Of a DNA stretch of 64,000 bases, positions 1 to 10,261 are shown one piece after another. Source of the DNA: Mesorhizobium denitrificans (GTDB taxonomy: Bacteria > Pseudomonadota > Alphaproteobacteria > Rhizobiales > Rhizobiaceae); contig NZ_QURN01000001.1 in assembly GCF_003403035.1 (NCBI RefSeq), positions 62,001 to 126,000 of the forward strand. The letters are read 5' to 3'. How positions within the stretch are numbered: position 1 is the first letter of the stretch; each line of letters opens with the position of its first letter. The notes under the pieces are model-generated. The model saw only the letters and a program-made list of their open reading frames with translations, was not told the origin of the DNA and made no database searches. Made by a program: the position numbers and the translations under genes.

Positions 1-378
1 GAAAAGAATATCAGGCGTGCCGGCGTCAGTAATGACATCATTCCCTTTTCCAACGGTACGGATGCGCTCAACTATCTGCTCGGGCCAGATGGGTCGGGCG
101 ACGTCAGCGCCGGTCGCCACCTGCTTATCCTGCTGGACCTGAATCTGCCGGACATGACCGGCGTTGACATCCTCGAACGCGTCAAGGCGAACAAGCACAC
201 CAGGCCTTCCCCGGTTGTGGTGCTGACGACCACGGATGACGCCCGCGAAATTCAGCGTTGCTATGATCTCGGCGCGAATGTCTACATTACCAAGCCGGTC
301 AATTATGAGGGTTTCGCGAATGCGATCCGTCAGCTCGGACTGTTCTTTTCTGTAATGCAAGTTCCGCAGACGGTTTGA
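1..378 (+). CDS. Response regulator, receiver-only (5' end outside window)
   Basis: The reading frame is open from the first base, so the start lies upstream; about 125 residues are visible. It is a single CheY-like receiver domain: the phospho-acceptor lies in the LLDLNLPDMTG segment, the conserved Thr in VVLTTTDD and the conserved Lys in ITKPV. There is no output domain after it, as in Rcp1-type receivers that pass phosphate to or from a partner kinase. Its TGA stop overlaps the ATG of the next gene by one base (TGATG), so the two are very probably translated together as one signalling unit. The input signal is not visible; rhizobial receivers of this kind often follow a sensor kinase gene, which would be to the left of the window. 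Confidence 0.9.
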   Translation, partial: EKNIRRAGVSNDIIPFSNGTDALNYLLGPDGSGDVSAGRHLLILLDLNLPDMTGVDILERVKANKHTRPSPVVVLTTTDDAREIQRCYDLGANVYITKPVNYEGFANAIRQLGLFFSVMQVPQTV

Positions 379-1415
379 TGCCAGACATACCTGTCCACCT
401 TCTCTACATCGATGACGACGCCACTTTGGTTCGCCTGATCGAAAAGGCTGCGCAGCGGCGGGGTTATGGTTTGACGCACGCTCAAAGCGTTTCGGAGGGC
501 ATGGAACAACTCGCGCAGCTTGAGCCGAGCCTCATCGTTCTGGATCATAATCTCGGTGATGGCACGGGACTGCTTTTCCTCAAGGAGCTTGAAAAGATAG
601 ACGCCGCTCCGCCAGTCATTTACGTCACCGGCTCCACGGAAACGGCAGTTGCGGTCAACGCGCTTAAGGCTGGCGCATATGACTATGTGTCGAAGACAGC
701 GGATGGCAATTTTCTGGAATTGCTGTTCAACGCAATCGAGTCCGCATTGGAGCGCTCGCGGCTCAATCGCGCGCGATTACTGGCAGAGCAGGAAATGCGC
801 GAGGCGCGAGAGCGTGCGGAATTGTTGCTTTCCGAGGTCAATCATCGCGTTGCCAATAGCCTCGCCCTTGTCGCATCGCTGGTGCGCATGCAGGGGTCGT
901 TGGTAAAGGACACCGCCGCTGCACATGCGCTTAGCGAAACCGAAGTTCGCATCAAGGCCATTTCCGGCGTGCATCGGCGTCTCTACCGCTCGACCGACAT
1001 CGGCAAGATCGCGCTCGACGAATACATGAGCGACCTCGTTTCGGATCTGGCGGGCAGCATCGCCGCTGATGGCCGCAAAAACATCATCGAGTTTGAAGGC
1101 GATTCGATCTATGTGTCGCCGGACAAGGCGGTCTCGATTGGAGTGGCCGTCACCGAACTCGTCACCAATGCGGTCAAATACGCTTATGCGGATCAATCGG
1201 CAGGCCGTGTACATGTCACCCTGTCCCTGCTGCCCGACAACCACGCCAGAATATCGGTCATTGACGAGGGCAGCGGTTGGGATGGCACCGGCGCCGTACA
1301 AGGCACTGGGCTCGGAACGCGCATCGTCAAGGCCATGATGACCTCGCTTAAAACGAAACTGGTTTACGCGCCTCGACCTGTCGGCACGGACGCGTCTTTC
1401 GAATTCGAGATATAA
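378..1415 (+). CDS. Hybrid sensor kinase: receiver domain plus HisKA_2-type histidine kinase
   Basis: This 345-residue protein has an N-terminal receiver domain (about 6-120; IDDD acidic pocket, phospho-acceptor D56, conserved Lys in YVSKTAD). A short linker helix is followed by a HisKA_2 dimerisation/phospho-acceptor domain (EVNHRVANSL, H156) and a HATPase domain with N-box ELVTNAVKYAY (N264) and glycine box GTGLGTRIV. No membrane segment is visible, so it is probably cytosolic and driven by phosphotransfer from another protein, plausibly the receiver encoded just upstream. I chose the ATG overlapping the upstream stop; a TTG one codon earlier is possible. HisKA_2 kinases with N-terminal receivers are common in Rhizobiales light, stress and general stress signalling, but the signal here is unknown. 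Confidence 0.9.
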   Translation: MPDIPVHLLYIDDDATLVRLIEKAAQRRGYGLTHAQSVSEGMEQLAQLEPSLIVLDHNLGDGTGLLFLKELEKIDAAPPVIYVTGSTETAVAVNALKAGAYDYVSKTADGNFLELLFNAIESALERSRLNRARLLAEQEMREARERAELLLSEVNHRVANSLALVASLVRMQGSLVKDTAAAHALSETEVRIKAISGVHRRLYRSTDIGKIALDEYMSDLVSDLAGSIAADGRKNIIEFEGDSIYVSPDKAVSIGVAVTELVTNAVKYAYADQSAGRVHVTLSLLPDNHARISVIDEGSGWDGTGAVQGTGLGTRIVKAMMTSLKTKLVYAPRPVGTDASFEFEI

Positions 1416-1421
1416 GTAGGT

Positions 1422-2684
1422 TTACAGAAGTCGGCCGGTAATCTGATCGACGGCCCACAAGATCGCAAAGGCATGTACTGCAAATGTCGCGACCAGCCCG
1501 AGCCCGATCGCCGTCTGCTCCATACCTTGCATCGGCTTCAATTCGTGGCGCGGTTTAACCCCGCTTCCCGAGGTCATGATTCCCAACAAGGCAAAAACGG
1601 CTGCACAGACCAACAGCGCTGTGAGGGGAAACCCGACGCGCGCACCTAATCCGATGAATGCGGCGAGCAGCAGAAACGAACTGAGCGCACGCATCAGGGG
1701 CGTCTCGACGGCCTGCCTCAGTACCTGACCACCATCAAATTTCCAAACCGGTATCAAATTGGCGAGATTGAACAACGCTCCACAGCCAACGAATACAACG
1801 GCCAGAATCGAAACGCGCGCTAGTCCGGCATCGTGCGCGATGTGGCTAACACCCATCGCCACGATTACCACAAAGGCAGACAGCCCCGCTCCCATCAAGG
1901 CCACAAATCCAACTTCGAAGCGGGTATCGTAAGGACGTCCTCCGATTGCGATGCCGCCTAGGCCGGGGACAAAGATCATCCTTGTGTTACGGTGCCCAAC
2001 GACACGAAACGCAGCCATATGCCCGAGTTCGTGCACCGCGACGACCAACGTCAGGATAACCGCGAGCGCAAGGCCCTTTGCATTTAGCCCGAATCCCGGC
2101 CAGAAAATAAGCACGGACAACAGCGCAAAACCGACCTGCATAATCGGCCTTTCGATGAGACCGCCAGCCACATAGCGCCCTGTCTCGGCCCAAACTTTCA
2201 GCTTGGTAATTTCTCGGCGCATCGCGAAATAGCGAAAGATAAGAAACGCCAGGCCGCGATAACTATCAGTCCGAATAAATTCAGCTTCTGTGCCTTCGGG
2301 GCGCTCGGTCAATCGCGTTGTCTGTCGATACGACCGCCAGAATTCAGGATCAAGCGAGGTATCCTCAACCACACGGCTGGTGTAGCGCTCCCCGACTGCG
2401 ACATCTTCAAACGCAAGCGTGTGCCGAATCGGCAGACCATCACGCCCCTCCCATGACAGAACGATCTCGGCACCGTCCTCTCCGAGAGGTCGCGCATCGA
2501 CGATCTGTCCAGACCACCCGGCAGTCTCGCCTAGTGGCCACAAAGCGTTCCAAAGCCGCTCGCGCGGCGCCGCAATCGTTCGGCGAATGCGCAGCGTCAC
2601 TTCGCCGATACGCCACGCCAACAGTGCGTAGAGCAGGACAATATTGCCGAGCGCCGCCGCGCCAAGGATCACTGCAAATTTCAT
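1422..2684 (-). CDS. Membrane metalloprotease M50 with N-terminal SRPBCC/START-like domain
   Basis: The protein has 420 residues. Residues 1-24 form a membrane anchor. Residues about 30-165 look like an SRPBCC (polyketide cyclase/START) ligand-binding fold: IRRTIAAPRERLWNAL at its start, then alternating strands and a long C-terminal helix. The rest is a polytopic site-2-protease-like domain with the zinc motif HELGH (H218, E219, H222) and the second motif NLIPVWKFDGGQ (D317), typical of M50 proteases. Both catalytic elements are intact, so an active intramembrane or membrane-associated protease is likely. The family cleaves membrane-bound substrates such as anti-sigma factors; the substrate here is unknown. 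It converges with the kinase gene on the left with only 6 bases between stops. Domain assignment of the N-terminal half rests on pattern and is less certain than the protease half. Confidence 0.82.
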   Translation of the reverse strand: MKFAVILGAAALGNIVLLYALLAWRIGEVTLRIRRTIAAPRERLWNALWPLGETAGWSGQIVDARPLGEDGAEIVLSWEGRDGLPIRHTLAFEDVAVGERYTSRVVEDTSLDPEFWRSYRQTTRLTERPEGTEAEFIRTDSYRGLAFLIFRYFAMRREITKLKVWAETGRYVAGGLIERPIMQVGFALLSVLIFWPGFGLNAKGLALAVILTLVVAVHELGHMAAFRVVGHRNTRMIFVPGLGGIAIGGRPYDTRFEVGFVALMGAGLSAFVVIVAMGVSHIAHDAGLARVSILAVVFVGCGALFNLANLIPVWKFDGGQVLRQAVETPLMRALSSFLLLAAFIGLGARVGFPLTALLVCAAVFALLGIMTSGSGVKPRHELKPMQGMEQTAIGLGLVATFAVHAFAILWAVDQITGRLL

Positions 2685-3130
2685 TTTTCAATCCGCAAAC
2701 CGCCACGAACCTAACGGCAGCGAATGGACGAAGCATTAAAGCATCGCGAGGACGCCCTCAAAGCAAGCTGCTGGATCCAGCGGGTTGTTGGCTGGAGCAA
2801 TCCACGTCGGAGTCTGCCGAGCGAGTATTTTCCTGACGGTTGAACGCGTCGAACAGCCGAAAACAATCGACCACCCAAAGCATATCCGGCAATATTTGGC
2901 CCAACGAACAGATTGCGGAATTGGTTGGCCGGCTGCAAATTTTGTTTGCTCGGATGCCCGTTCCCCATGCCCGCCCGGTGCTGAGAGCAAGCCCGCCGGG
3001 GTAGCACGCGGCGGGCTTCTTATTTGGCCGGCACGGCGTGGATACCCGAGGTGAGCAACTCCAAAAATGAAGTCGCTCGATTGAGATTGGCCGGCAAGAA
3101 AGAGTAGAGGCTCGTTTTGCTTGATAAAAC
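2685..3130. other. Intergenic region with terminator-like hairpin and two overlapping short ORFs
   Basis: No established gene is visible between the M50 protease start and the tRNA. On the plus strand there is an ORF of 39 codons (ATG 2724, TGA 2841-2843). Its stop overlaps a TTG (2840) that opens a second ORF of 54 codons ending at TAG 3002-3004. Neither translation resembles a family I know, and neither has a strong ribosome binding site. A perfect 9-bp inverted repeat (2990-2998 with 3009-3017) followed by TTCTTATTT looks like a plus-strand intrinsic terminator, which suggests that something upstream on this strand is transcribed: either these ORFs or a small RNA. Confidence 0.35.
2990..3024 (+). 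terminator. Probable intrinsic terminator
   Basis: AGCCCGCCG (2990-2998) pairs perfectly with CGGCGGGCT (3009-3017) around a 10-base loop and is followed by TTCTTATTT. Orientation is plus. It lies inside and just after the stop codon of a short unrecognised ORF, so it ends an unidentified transcript coming from the left. Confidence 0.55.
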
Positions 3131-3206
3131 TGGTGCCGCTTAGGTGACTCGAACACCTGACCCCATCATTACGAATGATGTGCTCTACCAACTGAGCTAA
3201 AGCGGC
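3131..3206 (-). tRNA. tRNA-Thr (anticodon CGT)
   Basis: The minus strand folds as a standard tRNA: 7-bp acceptor stem GCCGCTT/AAGCGGC, a D-arm with AGCTCAGTTGGTAGAGC, anticodon stem CATCA/TGATG with loop TTCGTAA (anticodon CGT, reading ACG threonine codons), a T-arm with GTTCGAGTC, and an encoded CCA end. Length is 76 nt including CCA. It stands alone, with no second tRNA nearby. Confidence 0.96.
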
Positions 3207-3472
3207 CCTGTGCCAGCGAAGTGGCAACGGAATGCGCGCCTGATAGCCCCATTGCGCGTCAAGATCAAGCCGTCCACAACGCGCTTTGCAAACATCCTGC
3301 ATTTGTCGCGTTTCTGGCGCTTCCGGCGCGCATTTTGCGATGCATCTCTGCCGCAGCTTATCCCCATCCACATGCTCCATACGGTGCGACGGCTTCCTTT
3401 CGCTGATTTTTCGTATAGTAGGATTCGGGTATACAGGCTCGACTTGGCCGCAAAGCATGTGAGGGACGGCTC

Positions 3473-4750
3473 TTGGACGTCATCGAAAAGGCGATCCGTA
3501 ACGCATTCGAGAAGGGCGACGCCTCCGATCAGGCCTTCAGGGAACGGGTCTATCGGCAGGCTTTTGCGGCGTTGGATCGTGTTCTGCAAGCCAATCCCGG
3601 CGTAACGGTTGAATCGGCTATCAAGCGCCGCAAATCCCTGCAGGCGAAAATCGTCGATATCGAGCAAGAGTTCACAAACCCTCGCGAACCGCAGCCCGAC
3701 CCGTTGCTGGTCACCGTTCCGCCGCTGCCAACTGAAGCCGCGAGCGAGTCGCCGCGTGTTGTTCATCCGCCTGTAGAAGCGCCTGTATTGTCTCCGCGCG
3801 CAACGCCGGTGCCTGAAGTTTCTATCGTATCGGTAGGGCCTGCACCCAGAACCGCGGCACCTCCTGTGCCTGCGCCCCAGGCGCCAGAACCTCCAGCACC
3901 GGAGCCGCGCGTCGAACCGGAGCCTGTCGTCGAGGCGCCAGCGCCGGCCTATGAGCCCTTTGTGCCGGAAGTTACCGTAGAAGATGCGGCACCCGAGCCG
4001 CAGGCCGAACAGTTCGAGCCGGTGATCCCGGTTTCCGAGCGCCGCGTGGAGCCGGAAGTGGTGTCCGATGATGTGCGCCCCACTGAGCGCGTCGTTGCCG
4101 GTCGGGAACGCCGTCGTCGCCCGATGGCGGCTATGTTCGTGGCTGTCACGCTCTTTTCCATTCTGGCGATTGGCGTCTGGTGGGCCATGCAAACTGGCCT
4201 GCTTGGCAACACCACACAGTCGGAGCCGGTCAGAACCGTATTGCCGCCAACGGATGATTTCGAGCCGGGTGCCGATGAGCCGCCGGTTGAGCCGGGTCAG
4301 GCAGATGCCTCTCGCGACTGGATTGAAGTCTTCAACGGCAACGACGCGAATTCGCTGAGCGCACCTTCGGATGCATCGGCCGAGGCGATGCATGATGAGG
4401 GCCAGAATTTCGTGCGCATAAAATCTGGTGAATCGGGCGCGGCGGTATTGATTGACGTCAATCCCGGCGTGCTTGAGCAGATCGCCGGCAAGCGCGCGAC
4501 GTTCGACATCGTTGCCAAGGCGCAGGAAGGGCAGGACACGCAAATGTCCGTCACCTGCAATTTCGGTGAGCTTGGCGATTGCGGGCGCAAGCGCTACGCG
4601 GTCGGGAATGCGCGCGCCGACTATCTGTTTGAGATCGACATGCCGGCCAAAAAACCCGGCGCAGCGGGAACCATTGCCATCAATTCCGACTTTGAGAACA
4701 AGGGCAAATCGGTCGACATTTATGAAGTAAAAGTCTCGGTGCAACCGTAA
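3473..4750 (+). CDS. Single-pass membrane protein with Pro/Glu-rich linker, function unknown
   Basis: The protein has 425 residues. I placed the start at TTG 3473 because GAGGGACGG lies just upstream at a good distance. Residues 1-70 are a charged, helical cytoplasmic segment. Residues 71-205 are dominated by Pro, Glu, Ala and Val (many PxPEP-type steps) and are probably extended. An Arg-rich patch precedes one transmembrane helix at about 218-240. The remaining 185 residues should be periplasmic and contain a Cys pair (CNFGELGDC) that could form a disulfide; the end of the protein looks like a beta-rich domain. Positive-inside charge supports a cytoplasmic N terminus. It converges with the DNA ligase gene. 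I do not recognise the family beyond conserved rhizobial membrane proteins of this layout. Confidence 0.75.
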   Translation: MDVIEKAIRNAFEKGDASDQAFRERVYRQAFAALDRVLQANPGVTVESAIKRRKSLQAKIVDIEQEFTNPREPQPDPLLVTVPPLPTEAASESPRVVHPPVEAPVLSPRATPVPEVSIVSVGPAPRTAAPPVPAPQAPEPPAPEPRVEPEPVVEAPAPAYEPFVPEVTVEDAAPEPQAEQFEPVIPVSERRVEPEVVSDDVRPTERVVAGRERRRRPMAAMFVAVTLFSILAIGVWWAMQTGLLGNTTQSEPVRTVLPPTDDFEPGADEPPVEPGQADASRDWIEVFNGNDANSLSAPSDASAEAMHDEGQNFVRIKSGESGAAVLIDVNPGVLEQIAGKRATFDIVAKAQEGQDTQMSVTCNFGELGDCGRKRYAVGNARADYLFEIDMPAKKPGAAGTIAINSDFENKGKSVDIYEVKVSVQP

Positions 4751-4753
4751 ACG

Positions 4754-6352
4754 CTATTTGTCGAGCAGGTCGGCCAGCGTTTCCAGCCGGTCGGCCTCTC
4801 CGGCTGGCTTGTCCCACCGCAGCCGCGAGATGCGCGGAAAACGCATGGCAATGCCGGACTTGTGCCGCGTCGAGCGGTTGAGCCCCTCAAACGCCACCTC
4901 CAGAACCAGCCCTTGCGTGCGATTGGCGCGCACGGAGCGCACTGGCCCGAACCGTTCAATCGTGTTATCGCGCACATATTTGTCGATCTGGCGAAGCTCC
5001 TCGTCGGTAAAGCCGAAATAGGCTTTGCCCACCGGAACGAGCTCCTCCGCGCCTTCCGCCCCCGTCCAAACGCCAAATGTATAATCGGAATAATAGCTTG
5101 AGCGCTTGCCGTGGCCGCGTTGCGCATACATCAACACAGCATCGATTGTGTGCGGATCGCGCTTCCATTTGAACCAGGGCCCCTTCGGCCTTCCCGCAAG
5201 ATAGGGCGAGTCCAGTCGCTTGAGCATTATGCCTTCGATGATAGGGTGTGGCGGCATGCGTCTCAGCGCTTCCAGCTCATTCCAGTCGTCGAAGGCGACA
5301 TTGCGTGAAACGTCGAAACGCGCGGGGTCGAGCGTCGTCACAAATCCACCAAGCACGTCGCGCCGCTCCACATATGTCAGTGCGCGCAGATCATCGCTGC
5401 CAAGCTGCAACAGATCGTAGGCGCGCACAAAGACAGGGAACTGGCTCTGCATTTTGGGCGAAACGGTCTTCCTGTTCAGTCGCTGCTGAAGATCGGAGAA
5501 CGTACCCGTTTTGCCGAACGGATTCCCCACCAGCAATTCGCCGTCGATCACGCCTTCAAAGTTCATCGCCTCAAGGAGGTCAGGAAAAGCGCCGGAAATA
5601 TCGTCGCCCGTGCGCGAATAGAGGCGCTGCACACCGCCCTCGGCCACCACCTGCACGCGGATACCGTCCCATTTCCATTCGGCGGCAAAATCCGCCGGGT
5701 CGAGCTTGTCGAGATCATTGTCGCCCACGGGATGTGCCAGCATCACCGGGCGGAACAGCGCCGCCGCCACGCGCTCGGGCCGTGGAACTCGCCCCTCCAG
5801 CCAGGCAAACAGCGCCAGATAGGGCGGCGTCAGCCCGTGCCAGACTTCTTCGATTTCCGAAACATCGACGCCGCCCAGATCGGCCAGTGACTGCTTGGCC
5901 AGCCGCGCCGAAACGCCTATCCGCAAGCCACTCGTCACCAGCTTGATAATCGCGAAACGAGAGGAAACATCAGCTTGGTCCAGCAGCGTCGCGAGCACCT
6001 TTGGCGCGTCAGACCGGCTCGCCCGCTGAAGCATCGCCACCGTCTCGGTCAGCGTCAGTTCATGCGAGCCTTCCGCCTTGTTTTGTGGCCAAACCAGCGA
6101 AACAGTCTCCGCCAGATCACCCACATAGTCGTAGGAATAGCCGAACAATATCTGGTCCATGCGCTCCGCTATCAGCGCGCGCAGTATCGCAGGCTTTACG
6201 GAAGCAAAACTCAAATCGCCGGTTATTGCAGCCAGCGCCAGCCCGCGGTCAGGATCCTCGACCACTCGAAAATAGTCGGTCAGCAGTTTCAGCTTCCCGT
6301 TACGGGAAGGCGTCAGCACCAGCCGGTCGAGCAGTTCGGCGAAGCGCTTCAT
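4754..6352 (-). CDS. ATP-dependent DNA ligase (damage-response type)
   Basis: A DNA strand-joining enzyme of 532 residues. The N-terminal half is the helical DNA-binding domain; the nucleotidyl-transfer motif KWDG (adenylated K227) opens the catalytic domain, and GVIDGELLVG and LKRLDSPYLAGRPKGPWFKWKRD fit later motifs of the ligase superfamily. The C-terminal OB part includes the segment FEGLNRSTRHKSGIAMRFPRI, typical of this bacterial subfamily. The start at 6352 is fixed by a one-base overlap (TGATG) with the stop of the upstream nuclease gene; the longer open frame upstream is only the shadow of that gene. In many bacteria this ligase, its nuclease partner, a DEXH helicase and a phosphoesterase form a DNA-repair cassette; only ligase and nuclease are here. 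Confidence 0.93.
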   Translation of the reverse strand: MKRFAELLDRLVLTPSRNGKLKLLTDYFRVVEDPDRGLALAAITGDLSFASVKPAILRALIAERMDQILFGYSYDYVGDLAETVSLVWPQNKAEGSHELTLTETVAMLQRASRSDAPKVLATLLDQADVSSRFAIIKLVTSGLRIGVSARLAKQSLADLGGVDVSEIEEVWHGLTPPYLALFAWLEGRVPRPERVAAALFRPVMLAHPVGDNDLDKLDPADFAAEWKWDGIRVQVVAEGGVQRLYSRTGDDISGAFPDLLEAMNFEGVIDGELLVGNPFGKTGTFSDLQQRLNRKTVSPKMQSQFPVFVRAYDLLQLGSDDLRALTYVERRDVLGGFVTTLDPARFDVSRNVAFDDWNELEALRRMPPHPIIEGIMLKRLDSPYLAGRPKGPWFKWKRDPHTIDAVLMYAQRGHGKRSSYYSDYTFGVWTGAEGAEELVPVGKAYFGFTDEELRQIDKYVRDNTIERFGPVRSVRANRTQGLVLEVAFEGLNRSTRHKSGIAMRFPRISRLRWDKPAGEADRLETLADLLDK

Positions 6353-7362
6353 CAGTCGCCCTCGTCCTCGTAGCCGACCAGGTGCAGCGGACGCGCGGCT
6401 ATGCCGTTCAGTTCGCACCAGCGCACCAGCGCTTCCTCGCGCCCATGCGTCACCCACACTTCGCTCGCGCCCGTTTCGATGATCGTCGCAGTCAGTTCGT
6501 CCCAGTCCGAATGGTCCGAGATAATCAGCGGCAACTCGACGCCGCGCTGCTTGGCGCGCTGGCGAATCCGCATCCAGCCGGAAGCGAAGGCTGAAACCGG
6601 GTCTGGAAAACGCCGCGCCCAGCGGTCCGCGAATGCCGAGGGCGTGCCAATCACAATCGCGCCTGCAAACTCGCCTTTGCGGCTGTTTTCGACCGTCGCC
6701 GGCTGCAAATCTCCAAGATCGATGCCTTGCGAGGCATAATATTCGCAAAGCCGTTGCAGCGCGCCATGCAGATAGATCGGCGCTTCATAGCCACCCTCGC
6801 GGATCAGTTTGATAACCCGCTGCGCCTTGCCCAGCGCATAGGCGCCAACCAGATGCGCGCGCTCCGGAAACTGCGTTGCAGATCGCAGCAGCCGCGCGAT
6901 TTCTTCGCTCGCTGGCGGGTGGCGAAACACCGGCAGACCAAATGTCGCCTCGGTGATGAAAACATCGCACGCCACCACTTCGAACGGCGCGCACGTCGGG
7001 TCTGGCTGGCGCTTGTAATCGCCCGATGCAACGATCCGCATGCCGCCATGCTCCACCAATATCTGCGCTGACCCCAGCACATGCCCGGCATTGTGAAAGC
7101 TCACACGCACTCCGTTGACATCGACCGTCTCGCCCGGTCCAATCGCCTGCGTCTGTCGGGCAAAACCCTCTCCATAGCGCAAGCCCATAATGTCCAGCGT
7201 TTGCTGCGTTGCCAGCACCTTGGTGTGGCCCGCTCGCGCATGGTCCGAGTGGCCGTGCGTAATCAGCGCGCGCTCGACAGGCCGCACCGGATCGATGAAA
7301 AAATCGCCGGGCGGACAATAGAGCCCTTCGGGGCGCGGACGGAGAAGATCGCGAGGACGCAT
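6352..7362 (-). CDS. Ligase-associated DNA exonuclease, metallo-beta-lactamase fold
   Basis: This 336-residue protein has the metallo-beta-lactamase metal motif THGHSDHAR (H36, H38, D40, H41) followed by later motifs such as AGHVLGSAQ, ASGDYKR and SDHSDW of the beta-CASP/CPSF-SNM1 branch, which act on nucleic acids. It is the usual partner of the ATP-dependent ligase immediately downstream, with which it overlaps by one base, so the two are co-translated. Processing of damaged DNA ends before ligation is the expected role; that is inferred from the family and linkage. The start was placed at ATG 7362 (MRPRDLLRP), which matches the family N terminus; an upstream in-frame ATG at 7428 has no better ribosome site and would add residues out of keeping with the family. 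Confidence 0.92.
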   Translation of the reverse strand: MRPRDLLRPRPEGLYCPPGDFFIDPVRPVERALITHGHSDHARAGHTKVLATQQTLDIMGLRYGEGFARQTQAIGPGETVDVNGVRVSFHNAGHVLGSAQILVEHGGMRIVASGDYKRQPDPTCAPFEVVACDVFITEATFGLPVFRHPPASEEIARLLRSATQFPERAHLVGAYALGKAQRVIKLIREGGYEAPIYLHGALQRLCEYYASQGIDLGDLQPATVENSRKGEFAGAIVIGTPSAFADRWARRFPDPVSAFASGWMRIRQRAKQRGVELPLIISDHSDWDELTATIIETGASEVWVTHGREEALVRWCELNGIAARPLHLVGYEDEGD

Positions 7363-7437
7363 CCTCTGAAGATAAGTGTTCCACGCTACGTTTGAAGCCC
7401 ATTGCGCAAACCCTGCTGACAAGCGCATAGAGCGGCC

Positions 7438-8343
7438 ATGCCAATCGACACATCCTCCCACGATATTCTGGCCGACCGTCGCGCCGATTATGCAGAAATG
7501 CTGTTTGCCGACGGCGATTTCGCCTCCGCAGCGTCCCTGATGATGGACGCGCTGGAACGCGCGCCCGACTGGTCATTCGGCTGGTTCCGCCTCGGAGAAT
7601 TTCACGAAGCCGCAGCAGAGCAAGATAAAGCCGTCGAAGCATGGCGCATGGCTGTGCGGCTCGATCCGGCAGATCGCGCAGGCGCAGCGCTCAAGCTGTC
7701 GCTGGTAGGTGCGGCTCCTCAGACCGACAGACCGCCAAGTGCTTTTGTCGAAGCTTTGTTCGATCAATATGCCGACCGCTTTGATTCATCGCTGGTCGAA
7801 AAGTTGGCCTATTGCGTCCCCGATCTCATGCTGCGCGCAGTCACCGCAGTCCACCCCGAAAGCTTCGCCCTGGCGCGCGACCTTGGTTGCGGCACCGGCC
7901 TGATGGGCGAGCGCTTGCGCCCGCATGTGGCGCGTCTCGAAGGCTTCGACATCTCCGGCGAAATGCTGCGCAAGGCGCGTGGCAAATCCGTCTACGATCT
8001 TCTGGAAAAAGCAGACCTGCAAAACCTGCCGCAATTCGCGGCTCCGGCAGGCCTTGTCACTGCCGCCGATGTCTTCATGTATCTCGGCGCGCTTGATGGT
8101 ATCGTCGCAAGCGTCGCCGCCATGCAGTCACCTGGCGGTCTGTTCGGCCTTTCTGTAGAGCGTCACGAGGGGCCGGAAGATTTCGTGCTGCTGGCCTCGC
8201 GCCGCTATTCGCACAGCCAAGCCTATATCGAGCGCCTGCTCGCGACCCACGGCTACGCCATAGCATCCATATCGAATGAAACAATCCGCACGGACCGCAA
8301 CGCGCCCATTCAAGGCATCCTCACGGTCGCCCGCAAGCAATAG
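7438..8343 (+). CDS. TPR-containing SAM-dependent methyltransferase
   Basis: The protein has 301 residues. Residues about 10-85 hold two tetratricopeptide-like helical repeats (FADGDFASAASLM, FHEAAAEQDKAVEAWRMAV). A class I methyltransferase follows, with motif I DLGCGTGLMG, the acidic residue of motif II in LEGFDISGEML and a motif IV-like segment LVTAADVFMYLG. The substrate is unknown; related rhizobial proteins are annotated only as methyltransferases. It is divergent from the exonuclease gene and converges with lepA, so it is probably monocistronic. It is soluble, with no signal peptide. Confidence 0.85.
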   Translation: MPIDTSSHDILADRRADYAEMLFADGDFASAASLMMDALERAPDWSFGWFRLGEFHEAAAEQDKAVEAWRMAVRLDPADRAGAALKLSLVGAAPQTDRPPSAFVEALFDQYADRFDSSLVEKLAYCVPDLMLRAVTAVHPESFALARDLGCGTGLMGERLRPHVARLEGFDISGEMLRKARGKSVYDLLEKADLQNLPQFAAPAGLVTAADVFMYLGALDGIVASVAAMQSPGGLFGLSVERHEGPEDFVLLASRRYSHSQAYIERLLATHGYAIASISNETIRTDRNAPIQGILTVARKQ

Positions 8344-8349
8344 CGTCGG

Positions 8350-10164
<1,815 letters not shown>

Positions 10165-10261
10165 GGTGCCGGGCTTTAGCAGGGAAGCGCCAAAACGCAA
10201 GGGCAAGTGGTATTTTGGCTAAAATTCCGCAGAGGTCGAAATTGTTGCGCTTCGCTCCGCT

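Noticed and set aside
2736-3458. A 240-codon minus-strand frame through the tRNA
   Set aside because: It reads straight through tRNA-Thr and has no ribosome site or recognisable sequence.
3197-4744. A 515-codon open frame on the minus strand
   Set aside because: It is the antisense shadow of the 3473-4750 gene and runs over the tRNA; its translation is Arg/Cys/His-rich and shows no domain.
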